The notes under the pieces: model-generated
Seen by the model: the letters and a program-made list of their open reading frames with translations, nothing else
The model's database searches: none
What the model was told of the DNA's origin: nothing
Origin: Pomacea canaliculata
Taxonomy: Eukaryota; Mollusca; Gastropoda; Architaenioglossa; Ampullariidae
Assembly: GCF_003073045.1 (NCBI RefSeq)
Contig: NC_037593.1
Coordinates: 18,590,725-18,654,724, forward strand
DNA: 64,000 bases
Reading direction: 5' to 3'
Part shown: one piece after another, positions 24,763 through 38,400 of the stretch
Layout: every line of letters begins with the position of its first letter
Numbering within the stretch: position 1 is the stretch's first letter
Made by a program: the position numbers and the translations under genes

Positions 24763-25574
24763 CAGGGGTGGGCAACTTCTCCGGTCGGCGGGCCGGATAT
24801 GAGGAAATGAGGTCCTTGGCGGGCCAGATTACTGAATCAATACCTTAATCGCTTGTTTATCTACATATGCAAGGAATAAATCGTCTTTAATGTAAACTCA
24901 TAAACTTTAATTTTAAAGCATAGAGACAGAAAACAGTATTTAATGATGTTAACGTAATGTACTTCAATAGTTGCTGTAGTCAATGAGACAGCTGCGGTCG
25001 ATCAAAGTTGTCAACAAGTTTACCATCACTGAACGATTTGCTGTGCTTGGCAATGTTGTATGCCAGCACCAAGCTGGCATGAGTAGCAGCTTTCTGGGCT
25101 ACTTTGGTTTTTACGAATACATTCTGTTGCTTTACAAGTTTTCTGTCCAGTTCTGTTGCTCTTGTTTGCCGTTCCGCTGCTGATAAAGTCCTGCCTTAGC
25201 CTGCCATAGTCTGCCATAGCCTGCCATAGTACTGCCATAGCCTGCATGTGCCGTCGCATGATGGCGGCTAACGTTGTACTCTGTCATCACGGCAACACTT
25301 TCACTGCACAGCAAACATACTGCTTTCTTGCCGACTTCTAAATCTAATTCTAACTGAAAACAAAGAATAAAAAAACAAAGAAAACAAAGAACAAATAAAT
25401 AACAGTCACTATTATTTGACGCTGTAAGCAAGTAATTAGTCCATGTAGTGGGAGATTGCGGCAGAATGTGGCCGCGGGCCACATTATCATGTACGACCAG
25501 AAACAGTCTGCGGGCCAGTCAAAATCCCGTCGCGGGCCGGATCCGGCCCGCGGGCCGTATGTTGCCCACCCCTG
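24763..25574 (-). mobile_element. hAT transposon, internally deleted, with remnants of a BED-finger transposase
   Basis: The ends are inverted repeats: CAGGGGTGGGCAACTTC on the left, and CAGGGGTGGGCAACATAC on the right when read on the other strand. Both lead into GGCGGGCCGGAT. ATCTGGGG flanks the element on both sides (24755-24762 and 25575-25582), the 8-bp duplication expected for hAT. The minus strand holds transposase remnants: LELDLEVGKKAVCLLCSESV, then AVMTEYNVSRHHATAHAG, a C-x2-C...H-x4-H BED-type zinc finger as in GTF2IRD2/ZBED-like transposases. Further on are ATHASLVLAYNIAKHSKSF and SDGKLVDNFD in another frame. At 812 bp it lacks the catalytic core and cannot be autonomous. The intact target duplication suggests a fairly recent insertion. 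It lies about 0.4 kb beyond the stop codon of the first NERD-helicase gene. Confidence 0.9.
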
Positions 25575-25715
25575 ATCTGGGGGGTCCGACGTCTGGCTGC
25601 CTGTATTTCCTGTCTGCTAGTGCGCATGTCTGCCATCTGCTTGACCTGCTGTGTGGTTCTCACTGGACGCAGGTTCGCCAACAAGTCCAACAGACTCAGT
25701 CTCACGCTAATCGAT

Positions 25716-25966
25716 GCAACTGGCTGGCAACTGTCTGGCAACTGGAAGGCAACTGGCTGGCAACTGGCAGGCAACTGGAAGGCAACTGGCAGGAAACGGG
25801 CTGGCAACTGGCTGAAAACTGGCTGGCAACTGTCTGACAACTAGCTGGCAACTGGCTGGCAACTGGTAGGCAACTGGCTGGCAACTGTCTGACAACTGGA
25901 AGGCAACTGTCTGGCAACTGGAAGGCAACTGTCTGGCAACTGGCTTGCAACTGGCTGGCAACTGGC
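25716..25966. repeat. 11-bp minisatellite abutting the first NERD-helicase stop codon
   Basis: About 22 tandem copies of an 11-base unit of the form GGCAACTGG(C)T(G), with variants such as GGCAACTGTCT and GGCAACTGGAA. Because 11 is not a multiple of 3 and the unit lacks stops, all frames stay open and spell repeated QLPASC-like or GNWKAT-like words. These are not genes. The array starts two bases after the stop codon, at the beginning of the 3' UTR. Confidence 0.9.
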
Positions 25967-25967
25967 G

Positions 25968-28900
25968 CTAATGGTGGAGGTGGTTGCAGTGTCGCCCCCC
26001 ACTACAAATCCACACCAGCTGCGCCGTGCAGCGCGACATCTGCTGGAGGCGGTGGTAGACGCTGACGTCCGCGGCCATGCCCACCACCACCTTGCGCTCC
26101 AGACCGTGAACGTTACGCCAGTGGCTGACGGTCACCACGTCACGCTCAGCCAGGGCCACGTCACGCACCACGTCATCTCTGGCGTCCTCCCCAGCCACCT
26201 GCACCGGAAGATCCTTCTTGCGCAGGCCCCGGATGAAAGGGGAGGCCACCTTGGTCTCCTGATCGTCACGTGCGCTGGGACACAGGATGAGGACGTCGCG
26301 GTAACTCACTGGGGGCGGGCTGTCGGCACCTTGGGCTGCACACAGAATATTTCATTATTTATTATCTTTATTATTTATTATTTTTATTATTTATTATTTT
26401 TATTATTTATTATTTTATTATTATCTGCATTTTTCACAAAAATTTCCTTGTCTAAAAGATTCACCCACCCAGAAGGAACCAAACAAACATGGATTCATAC
26501 ATTTGTGGATTACAATACCGAACACAGTGTACACAATTGATAAATCCTAATCTGTAGTATAAAGAATCTACATAAATACATCTACGGCTCTGGAAAATTT
26601 ACGAAAAGAGAATAATTTGTAGTCTACAGCCTCATGAGCAGTCCCCAGAGACTTTCATGGCAGCCCATGTCACATGACATTCATTTTTTCATAATTTATT
26701 CTTTATTTTTCCCCTCCGCCTCTCTTTATTCTTAATTCATTTTGTTTTGATAGTAGTAGTTGTAGTGGTAGGAACCGGTGTATCTACACAATTAAACTAT
26801 AACTCATACAGAACATTAAAATAAACAAAGATAAGACACTTGAAAATAACAGGTGTCACAGACAGGTGAGCAAGTGGGACTAGTCGAGGCCTACCGCTCT
26901 TTCCCACGTTGAGTTTATTTCGTAGATAGTCGGCGGTGGCCATGCCGCACTCCTCGCAGTACTCCGGGTGTGCGCCGCCATGTTGCTGACCTCCATGGAG
27001 TAGCCAGGTCACGGTCGGGCCATCGGTGGGTGAGGTCAGGGTCACGTCATCGGCGTACTGCAAGACATCGTTGTTCTGCATCTCCTCCGCCTGCTGCACC
27101 TCCCTCACCACGGAGGGTGGACACCGCAGCGGGTGGGTCAGCGTCTCCAGGTGCAGGAGGGTCGGTCTGTGCCCCTGGCGAATGGCTGCTGCCCACAGGT
27201 GGAGTCCGGGCACCGTGGTCAGCAGCTTGGTACAGAAGTCTTGAAACAGGTTGCTGCCAGACAAACAACAACAACTGTCTAAACACGTGAGATACTCAGC
27301 TGGAGAGAAAAAAATAACGAAAAAGCGATTGCCAGCGAGGGGTAGAACAACAACATTTTAATAAGTATTTTAATAATATTTACAAATACCAGGTAAGTCC
27401 ATGCTGTGTGGACACAGGTGCATCAAGCGATGAAAGCCGACAGTAGAAACGTGCATGTCCTCGTGACAATCGTGTTTACGCATGACAGCTTTTCATCTCC
27501 GCAAATACTTGTTTCACGACAATGTCGATCTGAAAATTCCCACCTGCAGAGCAACAGCTGCACACATGTAACTTACCTGCGAGTCCTGTTGGCGGATCTT
27601 TGCATTCGAGTTATTAGTGTGTTGTGATAATGACACCATGACTATCTGTGCGCGCTTTAAAGATTTTGATTGATACAAAATACAAAATAACAAAATATGT
27701 AATTATAAAAGTGTTCCGTGGAGGTCAGCAGAAGTCAGGGTTGTCCACGACTGACAAACGTGCTCTGTCCCAAATAAGAAGAAAATGAAAATCGCTGTAC
27801 AGGAGTGGTGCAAGTCATTTTCCAGGGTTTTTGGCCACGATGAGTAGTGAGCAAACACACCCTCTCAAGCCCCCATATGTCATAGAGACAACGAGAGATC
27901 TCGCGTGATGTCGCAATTCATAAAAATTCTGCTTTGCTCATCCGGGGATTTCAAACCTGGTGATGGCAGACAGAGATACTAGCCCTGCGGCAACGAGTTG
28001 ATTGTAAATTTGAGGAATGAACAGCGCAGAATCGCTCGTGTGAATGAAAGTGCTGAGGCCACCCGGTGCAGTGCACAAAGATCATTTGAAATGATTGGTT
28101 CGTTGAAAACTTTGCAGGTGTCTCGAACCTTCCTAAAGCTAGCTCTAACCCATACAGAAAAACGAATCTGAGTAATAATAATACATTAATACCATGAACA
28201 CTGAGACATGTTGACTTGCATCAGAATAAAGGATTCCAATATGCACACCTCAGAAGCAAAAGAAGACAGCTTTATGTAAATTTGCCATCAACTTTGAACT
28301 CGGTGTCACGTGGTCTCTGAGCTCGTCCTCCTTTAGTACCAACTGCTCTTAAAAACCTCGTGAAGTGCTCGCTGTCAGCACCAGCTTCCCTCATTAAATG
28401 TAGTGATATTAACAAATAGTTGTTATCCCTCGCCCTTAGGCAACAAAGTACCCGTTGCCAGGTTACATGTGGTGAGTACATGCGCGTGACTAATTTTGTC
28501 CAACATCTGCTTATGTTTGTTCAGACAAAAATAATTTCCTAAAAACAATTAGAGACAAAATATAATATGCGCATCAACAGATGACATTTGATGCAGGTGG
28601 GGAAGACTAGATGGTGTTTGACTCTGTCACGTGACCAGAGTCAGCAGTCCACTCACAGTCTGTCGGTGGTGTGAACGCGCCTCACCTCAAGTCGGGCCCA
28701 GCCTCGTCGGCGAGGACATACAGACACCTGTCGTCGGTGGCCATGGCGGACAGGTGTGACACGGCCTCGTCCAGCGACTGCCTGCTGGAGATGTTGTAGC
28801 CATGCCTGACCACTCTCGGTCGTTGAGGGACGTCTCCGTGGGCGGTCAGCGTCCTCAGCAGCTGTTGTTGTATGAGGTAGGACGCCACGCGGCTCTCGCG

Positions 28901-31900
28901 CCACGTGCTGACCACGTGCACGTCGTGGCCCTCCCGCAGCCACCGCAGCCCCGCCAGCACCAGCACCACCGTCTTGCCCGTGCCGGGTGGGCCCGTCAGG
29001 TACACCAGGGGTGGCGCTCGGCTTAGCAGGTCCACCTGCCTCGGGGTTAGGGTCAGACGAGCCAGCCTCTCCCCAGTCTCCGCCACCCCGCCTCCCATTG
29101 TGCGGACTTCTACCCGAGGCTTCAGCACTGTGTGAACTTCGATCGTCGTGGCAGGACCGCAGAATCTGAAGTACATAAACATTAAAGACTCTTTCATCTC
29201 TTTGTTCTTTTGTTTTTGTTTTGTTTTCACAGCACGGGGTCGGATCTTCAAAAGATTTTCTCCTTTCATTTCGTTATCTCCCTCCAATAACAACTGTAAA
29301 ATGGAATATTACCGTTTTTATCTTGAACTCTTTCCAAGAGTGTTATTATTTTTACAAGCGATAGCTAGTCCCGAAATTTAAATTTTGGAAAGCTGTTCAA
29401 TATCTTGGACTAGAGTATACTAATCAAGATAAGGGTATGCCAGTAACAAATTGAACCAGTAATTCACACACCTATATAAAGCTTTCTCGAAAAACGATTT
29501 GGTTTGAATAAATAAAATACTGCTTGTAATAGTTGTCTTATCTTTTACATATTAATCTTAAAACAATATCAATGTAATGAATTAAGGCTCTGAATGGATT
29601 CAACCCTCTCAAGGAAAAGCATTTTCGACATCACCAGAGGGTCCAGAATGCCAAGTGTTTAAACTTGGACACCTGTCCCGCACTTTACATTGCAGGTTCT
29701 AAAGGGTTTTGGGACCTCACCTGGCTACTAGCTCTTCGTACGACCCTGGGGACATGTCCTGGTGTGACTCACCACTTGTCACCCACCTGGACCACCATCG
29801 CTGCAGCTCGCACCGGGTGGCTGCCGTGCACTGCCAGGGCTGACTGCTCGTGGGTAGCTGCTTGGCCAGCACGCATGCGTCTACAGCTTCCTCGATAGTC
29901 GACACACCCATACACTCCATCAACGCCTACAGCAAAACAAAAACAAACAATCAAACAAAACAAAAATCAAAAAACTTCTCAGTGTATTTTCTTAAAGACT
30001 TAAAATGACACAACAAATATTATTTCCTTTAATTTTTCATCAACTCTTAGAAATTTGTTTCCATACTCAGTTTCTCTCCCCTAACTCACCTTTGCTACCT
30101 GGGTATGTCCACCTTCTTTCAGAAACTTCAACATGACTTCTTGGGTGACATTTGGCAAAAAAAGAATTTTCTTGATCCTCAAATCGGCGGCCATGTCGGA
30201 GACAAAATGGCGCAGCACCGTCTCCGTCCTGTTTAACTGAAAAACTGCTTTGGCGACCCTGGTCCCCAGACTTCGACTCTTGTCTCGCTCGGAACACGGC
30301 AGCTGCGTCCAGTTGGCGCCGACACTCTTGACCTCTCCAACGACCAGCCCGTGTCGCCGGTGGAGGATGAGGATGTCGACCTCACCTTTGTGAAGCCGCG
30401 TGTCCTGGAGACTGTTGGCCCGAGGGTAGGGGGAGGCACTGGGGGACAGTTTCTCCTTGCAAAGCTTGTTGAGGTAGTTTTCGAATCGGAGTTGCGATAT
30501 CACCATCATGACCTCGTGCTGGTCATCTGCCAGGGCACGAAGGCCGCTTAGTACCCGCTGATGGGCCACGTCATCTCGCAAGTTGGCATCGCAGACCTGT
30601 GAATATTATTTTAATATAATATATATATATATAATATAGAAGTAAATAATACTGTGAACGCTCATAGCTATCAGATAGATATACATTGTCCTTTTTTTAC
30701 ACTTTCATCTATAGAGAAGCCCAATGAAAAACAGTAATCATGAATATGCAAGAGACCTTCCAAAGAAGCAGCCTTACAGACATCTGTATTCATTCGTGAA
30801 CTATTTGTACTGTGGGTGAACTAAAGCAAGTCGTCAACAAGTCATAATCCAGACAAGCGCCCGGCCATTTATATGCACATAAGAATGCACGTGCACGCTT
30901 CATACACAAAACAACAACGACATATCAATAGGCACGCACGTGCGATGTGAAGACTATCTGGATCATTGCCTCCTTTCTCGACATCTTTCTCCTCAATGCA
31001 CACACACGCGCGTCATGCAACCCTACGCACCGACTCTCTTCCCACACACAAACACACATACACACCCGATATAATTACTGGGTAACTGTCTAACCTCTCT
31101 CCATCACATTCATGCGATACAAACAATTCCTGGACACCCATCTAATCCTCCGCCGACGCCTCCCCCCCCCACTTTATTTACACAAACACAAACAACAAAC
31201 ATTGCAGGTGATACAATGAATACCTGGGTTACTCTGTGGTTAAAGTGGGCCGCTGTGTCTGACCACACGCAGCACGCCGTGGGCCGCCACCTCGTCTGTG
31301 GGGTGTGACTTGGTCCGGGCTGTTAGAAAAAAGCATCGGCAGCTTGTTAAAAAGTGAAAGAAAAAAAAATCCACACGCACACTGATCAGGGCTTCTGCTA
31401 AGGCTAAATTCTTTGGGGTCCCAGGGACCCCTTCTACAGATTTTTAAGGGGTCCCTGTTCTTCGCCCAAATTTGAAGAGGACCCCATTGACGAAAATTGA
31501 AGGAGTCCTCCGAACTTTTAATGCGTACAGTACGCAGTTTTTTGTGTAAGCAGAAGCCCTGGACTGACGGATACAGGTTTCAACCACATTCTCTATTATT
31601 GGTATGAATCAGAGAGATGATTGGATGATGCCCATGGTCAAAGACCTCATCTCATCTAAATTCTAAAGGACCAAAAGAAATAAAACAAATCTTACCAGGA
31701 CATTATTCCTTGGCAGTGTTTAAGTGTGAGATGAAGGTAGACCCAACAAACCTTTTGCCATTGGGAAGTGAGGTGCTACAGACGATAGTTTTCGAGGTGA
31801 GCTTTTTGTGAGGGTGGTGACCATTTTCCCCTCCTCAACCCTCCAAGGAGCCAATTATCTACCTCAGGAGTAAAGTGGATTAGTAAGGTTTGCGGGGTTA

Positions 31901-32447
31901 ATGTGTATCAAACTGACACTTTCCCGGATTCTGACGCCAGTGGTGTTGTCAGTCTGGTATCTTATCAAACATTGTTTCACAAGCCCGCTGGGATTTAAAA
32001 TGTTAATTTTATGCATGCACGTGTTTGTCCAATGCTAACAATTGATGTGAACGACATGTCTGACACTGACAAACGACATGCGATGTCAGACTCAGATGTC
32101 CTTGTAGTTGTCTGTCTTTCATTGAATTAATGCAAAGCGCAGGACTCTCTCACACAGGGTTTCACATGTTCTCATTGACAGCCCCAGTGTTTATACCTCC
32201 AGGTTTCAGCCCCGGATGTAAAAACAACTCTTACCTGTGGTAATGCCGTTTGTGGGTTCTGCACTCTGTGGTTGGGGTCGTCATCCGACACCGGCACGTG
32301 CACTACAGCCTGCTGACCACACACCGTGGACACCGCGAGGCTCTCGTGGCAGAAATGAAGAGGGGGGACGAAGTAACAATTGTTAAGCACATCCGGGTAC
32401 CACTGCCTGATGCTTTCCAGCCAAAACGTCAGTTCTGTCGACGCCAT
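25968..32447 (-). CDS. NERD-domain / SF1 helicase-type ATPase, paralogue 1
   Basis: Coding exons, 5' to 3': 32447-32235, 31319-31224, 30596-30090, 29926-29721, 29165-28686, 27253-26895, 26335-25968. They join in frame to 742 aa. The N-terminal module (FWLESIRQWYP, YFVPPLHFCHES, TACCVW) is unrecognised. A NERD nuclease-related domain follows, with GEVDILILHRRHGLVVGEVKS giving Asp177 and the Glu191-x-Lys193 pair. Next comes an SF1-type motor: Walker A GPPGTGKT (399-406), motif Ia-like VHVVSTWRESR, Walker B LYVLADEAG (DEAG 494-497), LRCPPSVVREV (motif IV-like), PEYCEECG, a motif V-like segment TVSHWRNVHGLERKVVVG and motif VI-like LQQMSRCTAQLVW. A GDxxQ motif III is not obvious. The ATG has an in-frame TGA just upstream and an acceptor (TATTTCAG) about 35 bases before it, so a 5' untranslated exon is likely. 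NERD-helicases are presumed DNA- or RNA-processing enzymes; the substrate is unknown. The last exon ends next to a minisatellite. Confidence 0.85.
26342..26425. repeat. TTATTATTT-rich low-complexity tract in the last intron of paralogue 1
   Basis: Repeated ATTTATTATTTTTATT words just upstream of the last exon on the minus strand. The acceptor CAG at 26336-26338 is next to it. Confidence 0.7.
31387..31561. mobile_element. complete MITE (GGGGTCCC-rich family), 175 bp, in an intron of paralogue 1
   Basis: The left end CAGGGCTTCTGCT is mirrored exactly by AGCAGAAGCCCTG at the right end. Internal GGGGTCCC/GGGACCCC words form further fold-back potential. The same family left a truncated copy at 3718-3830. 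The target duplication is not clear (ACTGA occurs near both ends). It sits in the intron between the first and second coding exons of NERD-helicase paralogue 1. Confidence 0.7.
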
Positions 32448-35400
32448 CAGTCAGAGGCTGAACCTCGACATGTCATGTGACCTGAAATACATGGCGCAGA
32501 GATGGTTCAGGCTCACCAACTTATAAAATAACTGTCATTTTAACATAATGATCTCATTACAGGACAACGCTGACGTCATCACATTGCATTGAATAACCAG
32601 GCAACTGTGAAGTGTCGTCGGTTGTATGAATGATACCTGATCACGTGGTGTAATGAGGAGATAATGTCTTGTAATAGCGAGTGAATTCGTGTTTACACAT
32701 TGTGGTGCTAATATTTTCACCGTTTACTCGACGAGTGAACGAGTTCGAACACATTTGGATCCCGTCCAGGACTAAGTAGTCGTAAGGTAAGATGGCAGCT
32801 CGCTCGAACTTTCTGGATGTTAAAATGAGTGCAAAGAAATTACCGGTGCACTTGTGACTGCAAAAAAAAAAAAAAAAAAAAAAGAAAAGAAAAAAAAGAA
32901 AAAAGAGAGAAAAGGCTCGTTTGAGACTTCTGTCCATTCACCTACTATGATAGAATTGCTGCCTGCCGAGACAAAATGGCAGATGAATGGTCTGAGGAAC
33001 GACAAGAAAAGGAAAGAAAGCTAAAGTAAGGGAAAGTTGTAAAACCATCAAATCCTTCTATACACAAGGGAAACTTGGTTTAGCCACTGAACTGTAGTCA
33101 CTCCTTTTTCTACCTTTAGTCTGTTCGCAATAACAGACTATCGAGCTCCCATTGTTTTGGCTTGGACGGTCAACCATCTTCACTCATCATCTCCATGGCT
33201 AATTTTCATTTTTCGTATCCTCTGAGTTTTCTCTCCTTTTATTCTCTCATCATCGACAAACGCTAGGGGAAAGGTTTCCGTTTTTGATGGGCAAGAAGGT
33301 AAACATCAGAGCGATTATTTCCAGGACTTGTTATATTTTCGCTAACAACGGGACTCAGGTCAGTTTTCATTTTCATTGGGAGACAAGCGGTTGCTTTAGG
33401 ACGGAGCAGCAGGCAAACCTTACCCACGGGGTCGCCAGATGCCAACATACCCTTGTACCTTGTACCCACAGCCAAACTCAAACAAAGTTTATCAAATTTC
33501 ATCTTCTTGTAAATCCTTGTGTAAATTTAGTCCATCCTTAGTCTGCTTCTCTTCGTGTTGACACACCATATCTCAAACATTGGTGCATTTCAGTCGGATG
33601 TTGCGAAATCCCCAAAGATAACAAACTGGGTCATAACTCGGGATTTCCTCTCTGGCTTTCAATCTTTGTGATTGTAAAATGTCGCAGGTCGTGTGTGTGT
33701 GTCTTTAGGTGTGTGCGAGGGATGGTGGTGGAGATATGTTCCTCATCCCAGATCCTTGAGAAGCGCTGTATCATACCAGCCCAACCCGCATTGTGTCACA
33801 ATCCCACACCTTTGTACAGGATAGCTTTGTTACAAGGGATCACAACCAGGTCACGTGGACTAGAGGAGGATTAAAGAACTTGTGAAAAAAAAACGAGCTC
33901 ACTTTCCTCTGTTTACCTTCCTTCCTCTCTGCCTCCCTCCTTGTCACAACCAAATACAAGCAAATCAAATCGCGGCTAAAGGTCGAGGTTTGTGTTAACC
34001 CGATCATGTGACCACAACCTAAAAGATTCTGTCAGGTCAGCTCGGACATTCCCTTCACAGACAGTAATATAATGTAGTATTATACGAGATAATATAATAT
34101 TTACACGAGCAGAACACGGATACACGGATTCAACGAAACCAGTAACCACGCCCATTCTGGGAAACCAAGACAAGATGGTTTCCTTTTCTCGTACAATCTT
34201 TCCCCAGATGACAAGGTCTCGCATAAATCTCGCGAGCTGTGAAGCAAAGTCTCGCTGAACAGAAGACGACAACAGTATCCTAGCAACCCTCGAGGCTGTT
34301 ATTTCTGTCCGCCATCAACCCTGCGGACAATAGCGAGCCTTGACACAATTTTCTCCTTCAATGGATCCACCCACGTCCAAGAGTAAGGACTGTTTTCTTT
34401 CGCGAAAAAGTCCACACACATGGCGGCCTTGGTGAGTCGGCCCCAAACTGATTTTTAGAAGCGATTGTAAATAGCCGATGGTTTTCCAATCTTCAAACTT
34501 AGCCACATCGATGTCTGGACATTTGCTGACTGAGTTACCGCTGTAGTCACGTGATGAAGGTTGAGTGCAATAATGCCGTTACCTTCTGAATAACATTGCA
34601 CCAGGTGTGGGTAATGATGATCACCTGATAGTCGGTGTGGACAGCTACAAACTGTATATCTTAAAAATTAGACTCAAACAGGTCGTTCTCGGCAATGGTA
34701 CTAAAAAAGTCCAATAATATCACTTTTCGTATTTATGTCATTAGTATGTTCTGTGTATTATAACATAATATTATATATATATCATAAGAATATTTTAAGT
34801 TACAGAAAAAAGAGCTTCTGATAGAAAATGTTTCCAAAACAAAATTTTGCATCTATGATAAATAAAACGATAAGCAATATGATGAGTAAGATGATAATGC
34901 GAGACTTTACAAATGACAGCAAGTAATCATTGTCAGGCTCAACTACTCAGCCCGAAATATCTCGGGACCGAATAATGCACATGCGCACGAGATCGATAGA
35001 CATGCACCAAGCTCACACTCACCTGGCGACCGCGAACAACAGCTGGAAATCTTACACCGACAGCAGTGGCAGCGACGATCGTCAGACAACGACAGCGACA
35101 ACACAGAGAGAGAGAGACTTCACGGTGATTGGCACATTCCAAGTTCTAATGATTACACCGATGAAGAGAAAAGCGAAAAATGCTTGAGGTCCGATGGATA
35201 CAGTTAATTAACTGCTGAGAAAGTTTCTCAGGAGAGCAGTAACCGGAAGTACAGTTTGGATCCCGCTGTACAAAATGAGGTCACTTCCCCTTCCCCTCCC
35301 CCCGCTCTCTCTCCTCCCCCGTTCTAGCTTGGAAATTTAAATCCGGGAATACATGTTCAAACTCGTGCGCTAAAAATAGACATGTCTCGAACTCCCTCGT

Positions 35401-38400
35401 GGTATTGTGCCCCCGGGGTCCACATAGAATCGAACAACGAAGTCCTTAGAGGAACAGACAAGTGACAGGGCAAACTGCACTCACGTGACCTCATAGTTCT
35501 GACCGTTACAATCCTGTCTAAAGCACAGCTGCCTGCAGATATCTCAACACACACAATTAAATAAAACAAATGGTAATCCGCTAACCCCGGGATATTAGTG
35601 ACCCCACGTGTTTGATCCCCTTGTGGGCAACATGGTGTTTGTATCTCGAGAGCGGAAGGGTCTTATTCACGCAGCTTTTGAGTAAGATTATTTTGTATGA
35701 GCTTATCCCAGTCACCTGCAAAAAGGTATTTAACCTTACAAGATCTTAAAGAATGTTGTAAAAGTGTGTGTATATATATATCTCCACTCACCCCTTTTCT
35801 CTCTTCTCCTTCTCCCTCTGTGCGTCTCTGTCTTTGCCTCTTCGTCTCTGTCTCGGTGTGTCAAACTTTGACTCTGGCACCATCAAGGCATGCGTCACAA
35901 AACTACCAGCTGGCATTGGCTGGTGTTTGAACTCAGTGACAGTTATTTTTAGCTTAACGTACTTTCCGTGTTACTTCCGGTTTCGCTTTCCACGTTTTCT
36001 GCATAGTTTGGCTTTGAAGTCCCACAAAGCTTCGACATTTGCCAGCCTACATTTTCTTTGTTTCACTCCACCATTTCCTCCAGCCTCCCGCTTGTGTCCA
36101 GTTTTCTACCTTCTTAAATTAACTGATGGTATATCGTAGCTAGCAACAATTCCACGAGCAGTAGTCTTTGTCAACAGAGAGAGTAGAGTAGGGTGACTAT
36201 ATGACACTCTCTTAAATCCTTTTCCTTCGCCTCCGACAACACTTTCATTGTCGCCTCACCCACAGTCAGTGTTATTAACCTAGTTGTTTACTGTTGTCCT
36301 GGACGGTCGCTGCACTTGCTGTGGTCTAAATTTATTTTGTTTAATTTCCTTATTTTTAATTGCTGAACACCGGATACAATGTACTCCAGCGACTGTCCCC
36401 GTGATGTCACGCTGACCCCTACTACTGTCTCAGCATTGTGTGGTCTGCTTTCTAGACCTTTCCGTCTGTACATGAGCTGAAGGTGCACTTGCGCAGTTAC
36501 CAAAAAAAAAAAAGTATTGGGGACTTTTATTTTAGTTCAGACTTATGTGTTGTGCTTACATGTCATCGACTGATTGCTTAATCGATTAATTGATTGATTA
36601 TTGACTCTCGTCTTGAGCGTGAAGCCGAACTTCTTATTTGGTTGTTTGGGTTTTAACATATCTAAACACAATTTACTGCACTTTGCATCAGTAATTAAAT
36701 CTCGGCCTGTGTGTGTAGAAACATCTCAGTGCCCACACTCCGAGGGACTATTCACTGACAAGAAGTTTGACACTCTCCGACTATTTAAACTATTTGTAAA
36801 CATTTATCCTTAACATAAGTAAATCGAAGCAAACCAGGTATTCTTCTTTTATTAGTGTGTGTGTGTGCGTGCGTTTGAGAGAATTGTGATGTCTGTCCTG
36901 TGACTTACATAAATGTTTGTGTATGACTCTTACTATGAGAGAAAAAATGTTTACATAGTGTGTTGCGGGCTTGTATATTATTGTATTATACATGCTGTAC
37001 CTGTTATCTCACTACCTGTTACATGTTGTTACAGGCTGTACATGCACGAGGCGTGTCCTTGCTTCAAGTAGTTGGCTAATAGTTTATTTCATTCATTGTC
37101 TGAGTCAACCAGTTGTAGTCGTGAAAAAAACACAAATATCACAGAGCCCTGTAGGGCTATAGATGAAAGTTTATTTGCAACCAATACTTCAGTAAACTAA
37201 GGACAAGGTTTTTAAAAACTATTAAGAAGTCAGTGTATGTTGTATCAGTTACTCACTAATACTTCAAATTTTTTCTTTCTTTCTGAAAAGGACTATCAGC
37301 CAGCGGAAGCACCAACCTCCTAGTCTACATCTTCAACAAACCACTCGAAGGCAGAGAAAATGGACTTTTTCATCACAACAAATAGAGGTGTAGGCCAACA
37401 GTCATCCTAGCCTTCAAGAAAACAGTTCAGCCATCACTCACTCACACACAATCAAAGGGGTGAAAATATGTTATCGCCTGCTTTCCAAGGTTGTTGACCA
37501 ATAGTCAGTAGTCTCTAAAGAAGTTGACTTTAATTCAAAGAGGGTGTTTATGTGACAGATTGTCTACCGTTGCCTTAGTTGTGTGACAGGTTTGCCTAAA
37601 GGACAACATTTGTGTGTCCACATGCTCTTCTGGCGTCTTTTCAGAAACCAAACTGAACACATGGACTTCGGAATTGTTGCTCCTGCTGTTGTTGTGTATG
37701 AGATGGTCATCAAGATTCTGACGGTAAAAAAATGTTTGAAAATTGTTGATTTTAAAATTTCTTTCGTGCTATTTTAACGCAATTGGCATTTTTCTTAAAT
37801 TTCAGTATTTTCGTTGATTTCAATACTTCTAACCCCCACATTCATCCCACCAGTTCTTATTCTAAACAGGTTTTTGCTTCCTTAAATCCGTTTACGAAAA
37901 TAGCCAGTGATATGGTAGGAGTGGGCGGTGGCGATAGGCGAATCACTAGTCGGTAGGTAGTAACAGGGCGACGATGACATTTTGTTTACTGTACGGATGT
38001 ATCAAAATTATCTCTGGACTGCTTGAAGGTCTTGGTCAACCCTCACAGTTTTATATCCCGAATTGTGATAAATTTCTTATATTGAGTTATAATGCTAGTT
38101 AGTGACTTTTTAGACCGCACGTGGGGTGAGAAATGGCCATGCTAGTCACTGATTGAATAAAGGACATTTATAAAGCCCACGTGATCTTTAACGTGACACA
38201 ATGTAAGATATGGCTGAGATGTAATAATCTGACAAACAAAAAGTTAATAGTAAGACTAGGCAGAGTTATTTTCCATGGTCATTGAGATAAGGACGATTAC
38301 TCGGAAAATACACAACTTAAAAACATGTGAGATGACACGTCGAACAAAACTCTCAACAGATTAGACATACTACACACAAACAAACAAACAAACAAAAAAC

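Noticed and set aside
25487-25961. Long overlapping frames of QLPASC- and GNWKAT-type repeats on both strands
   Set aside because: An 11-bp stop-free minisatellite keeps every frame open; this is not a repeat protein.
27900-28000. tRNA gene on the minus strand
   Set aside because: A B-box-like word (GGTTTGAAATCC) is present but no cloverleaf or A box at the right distance could be drawn.
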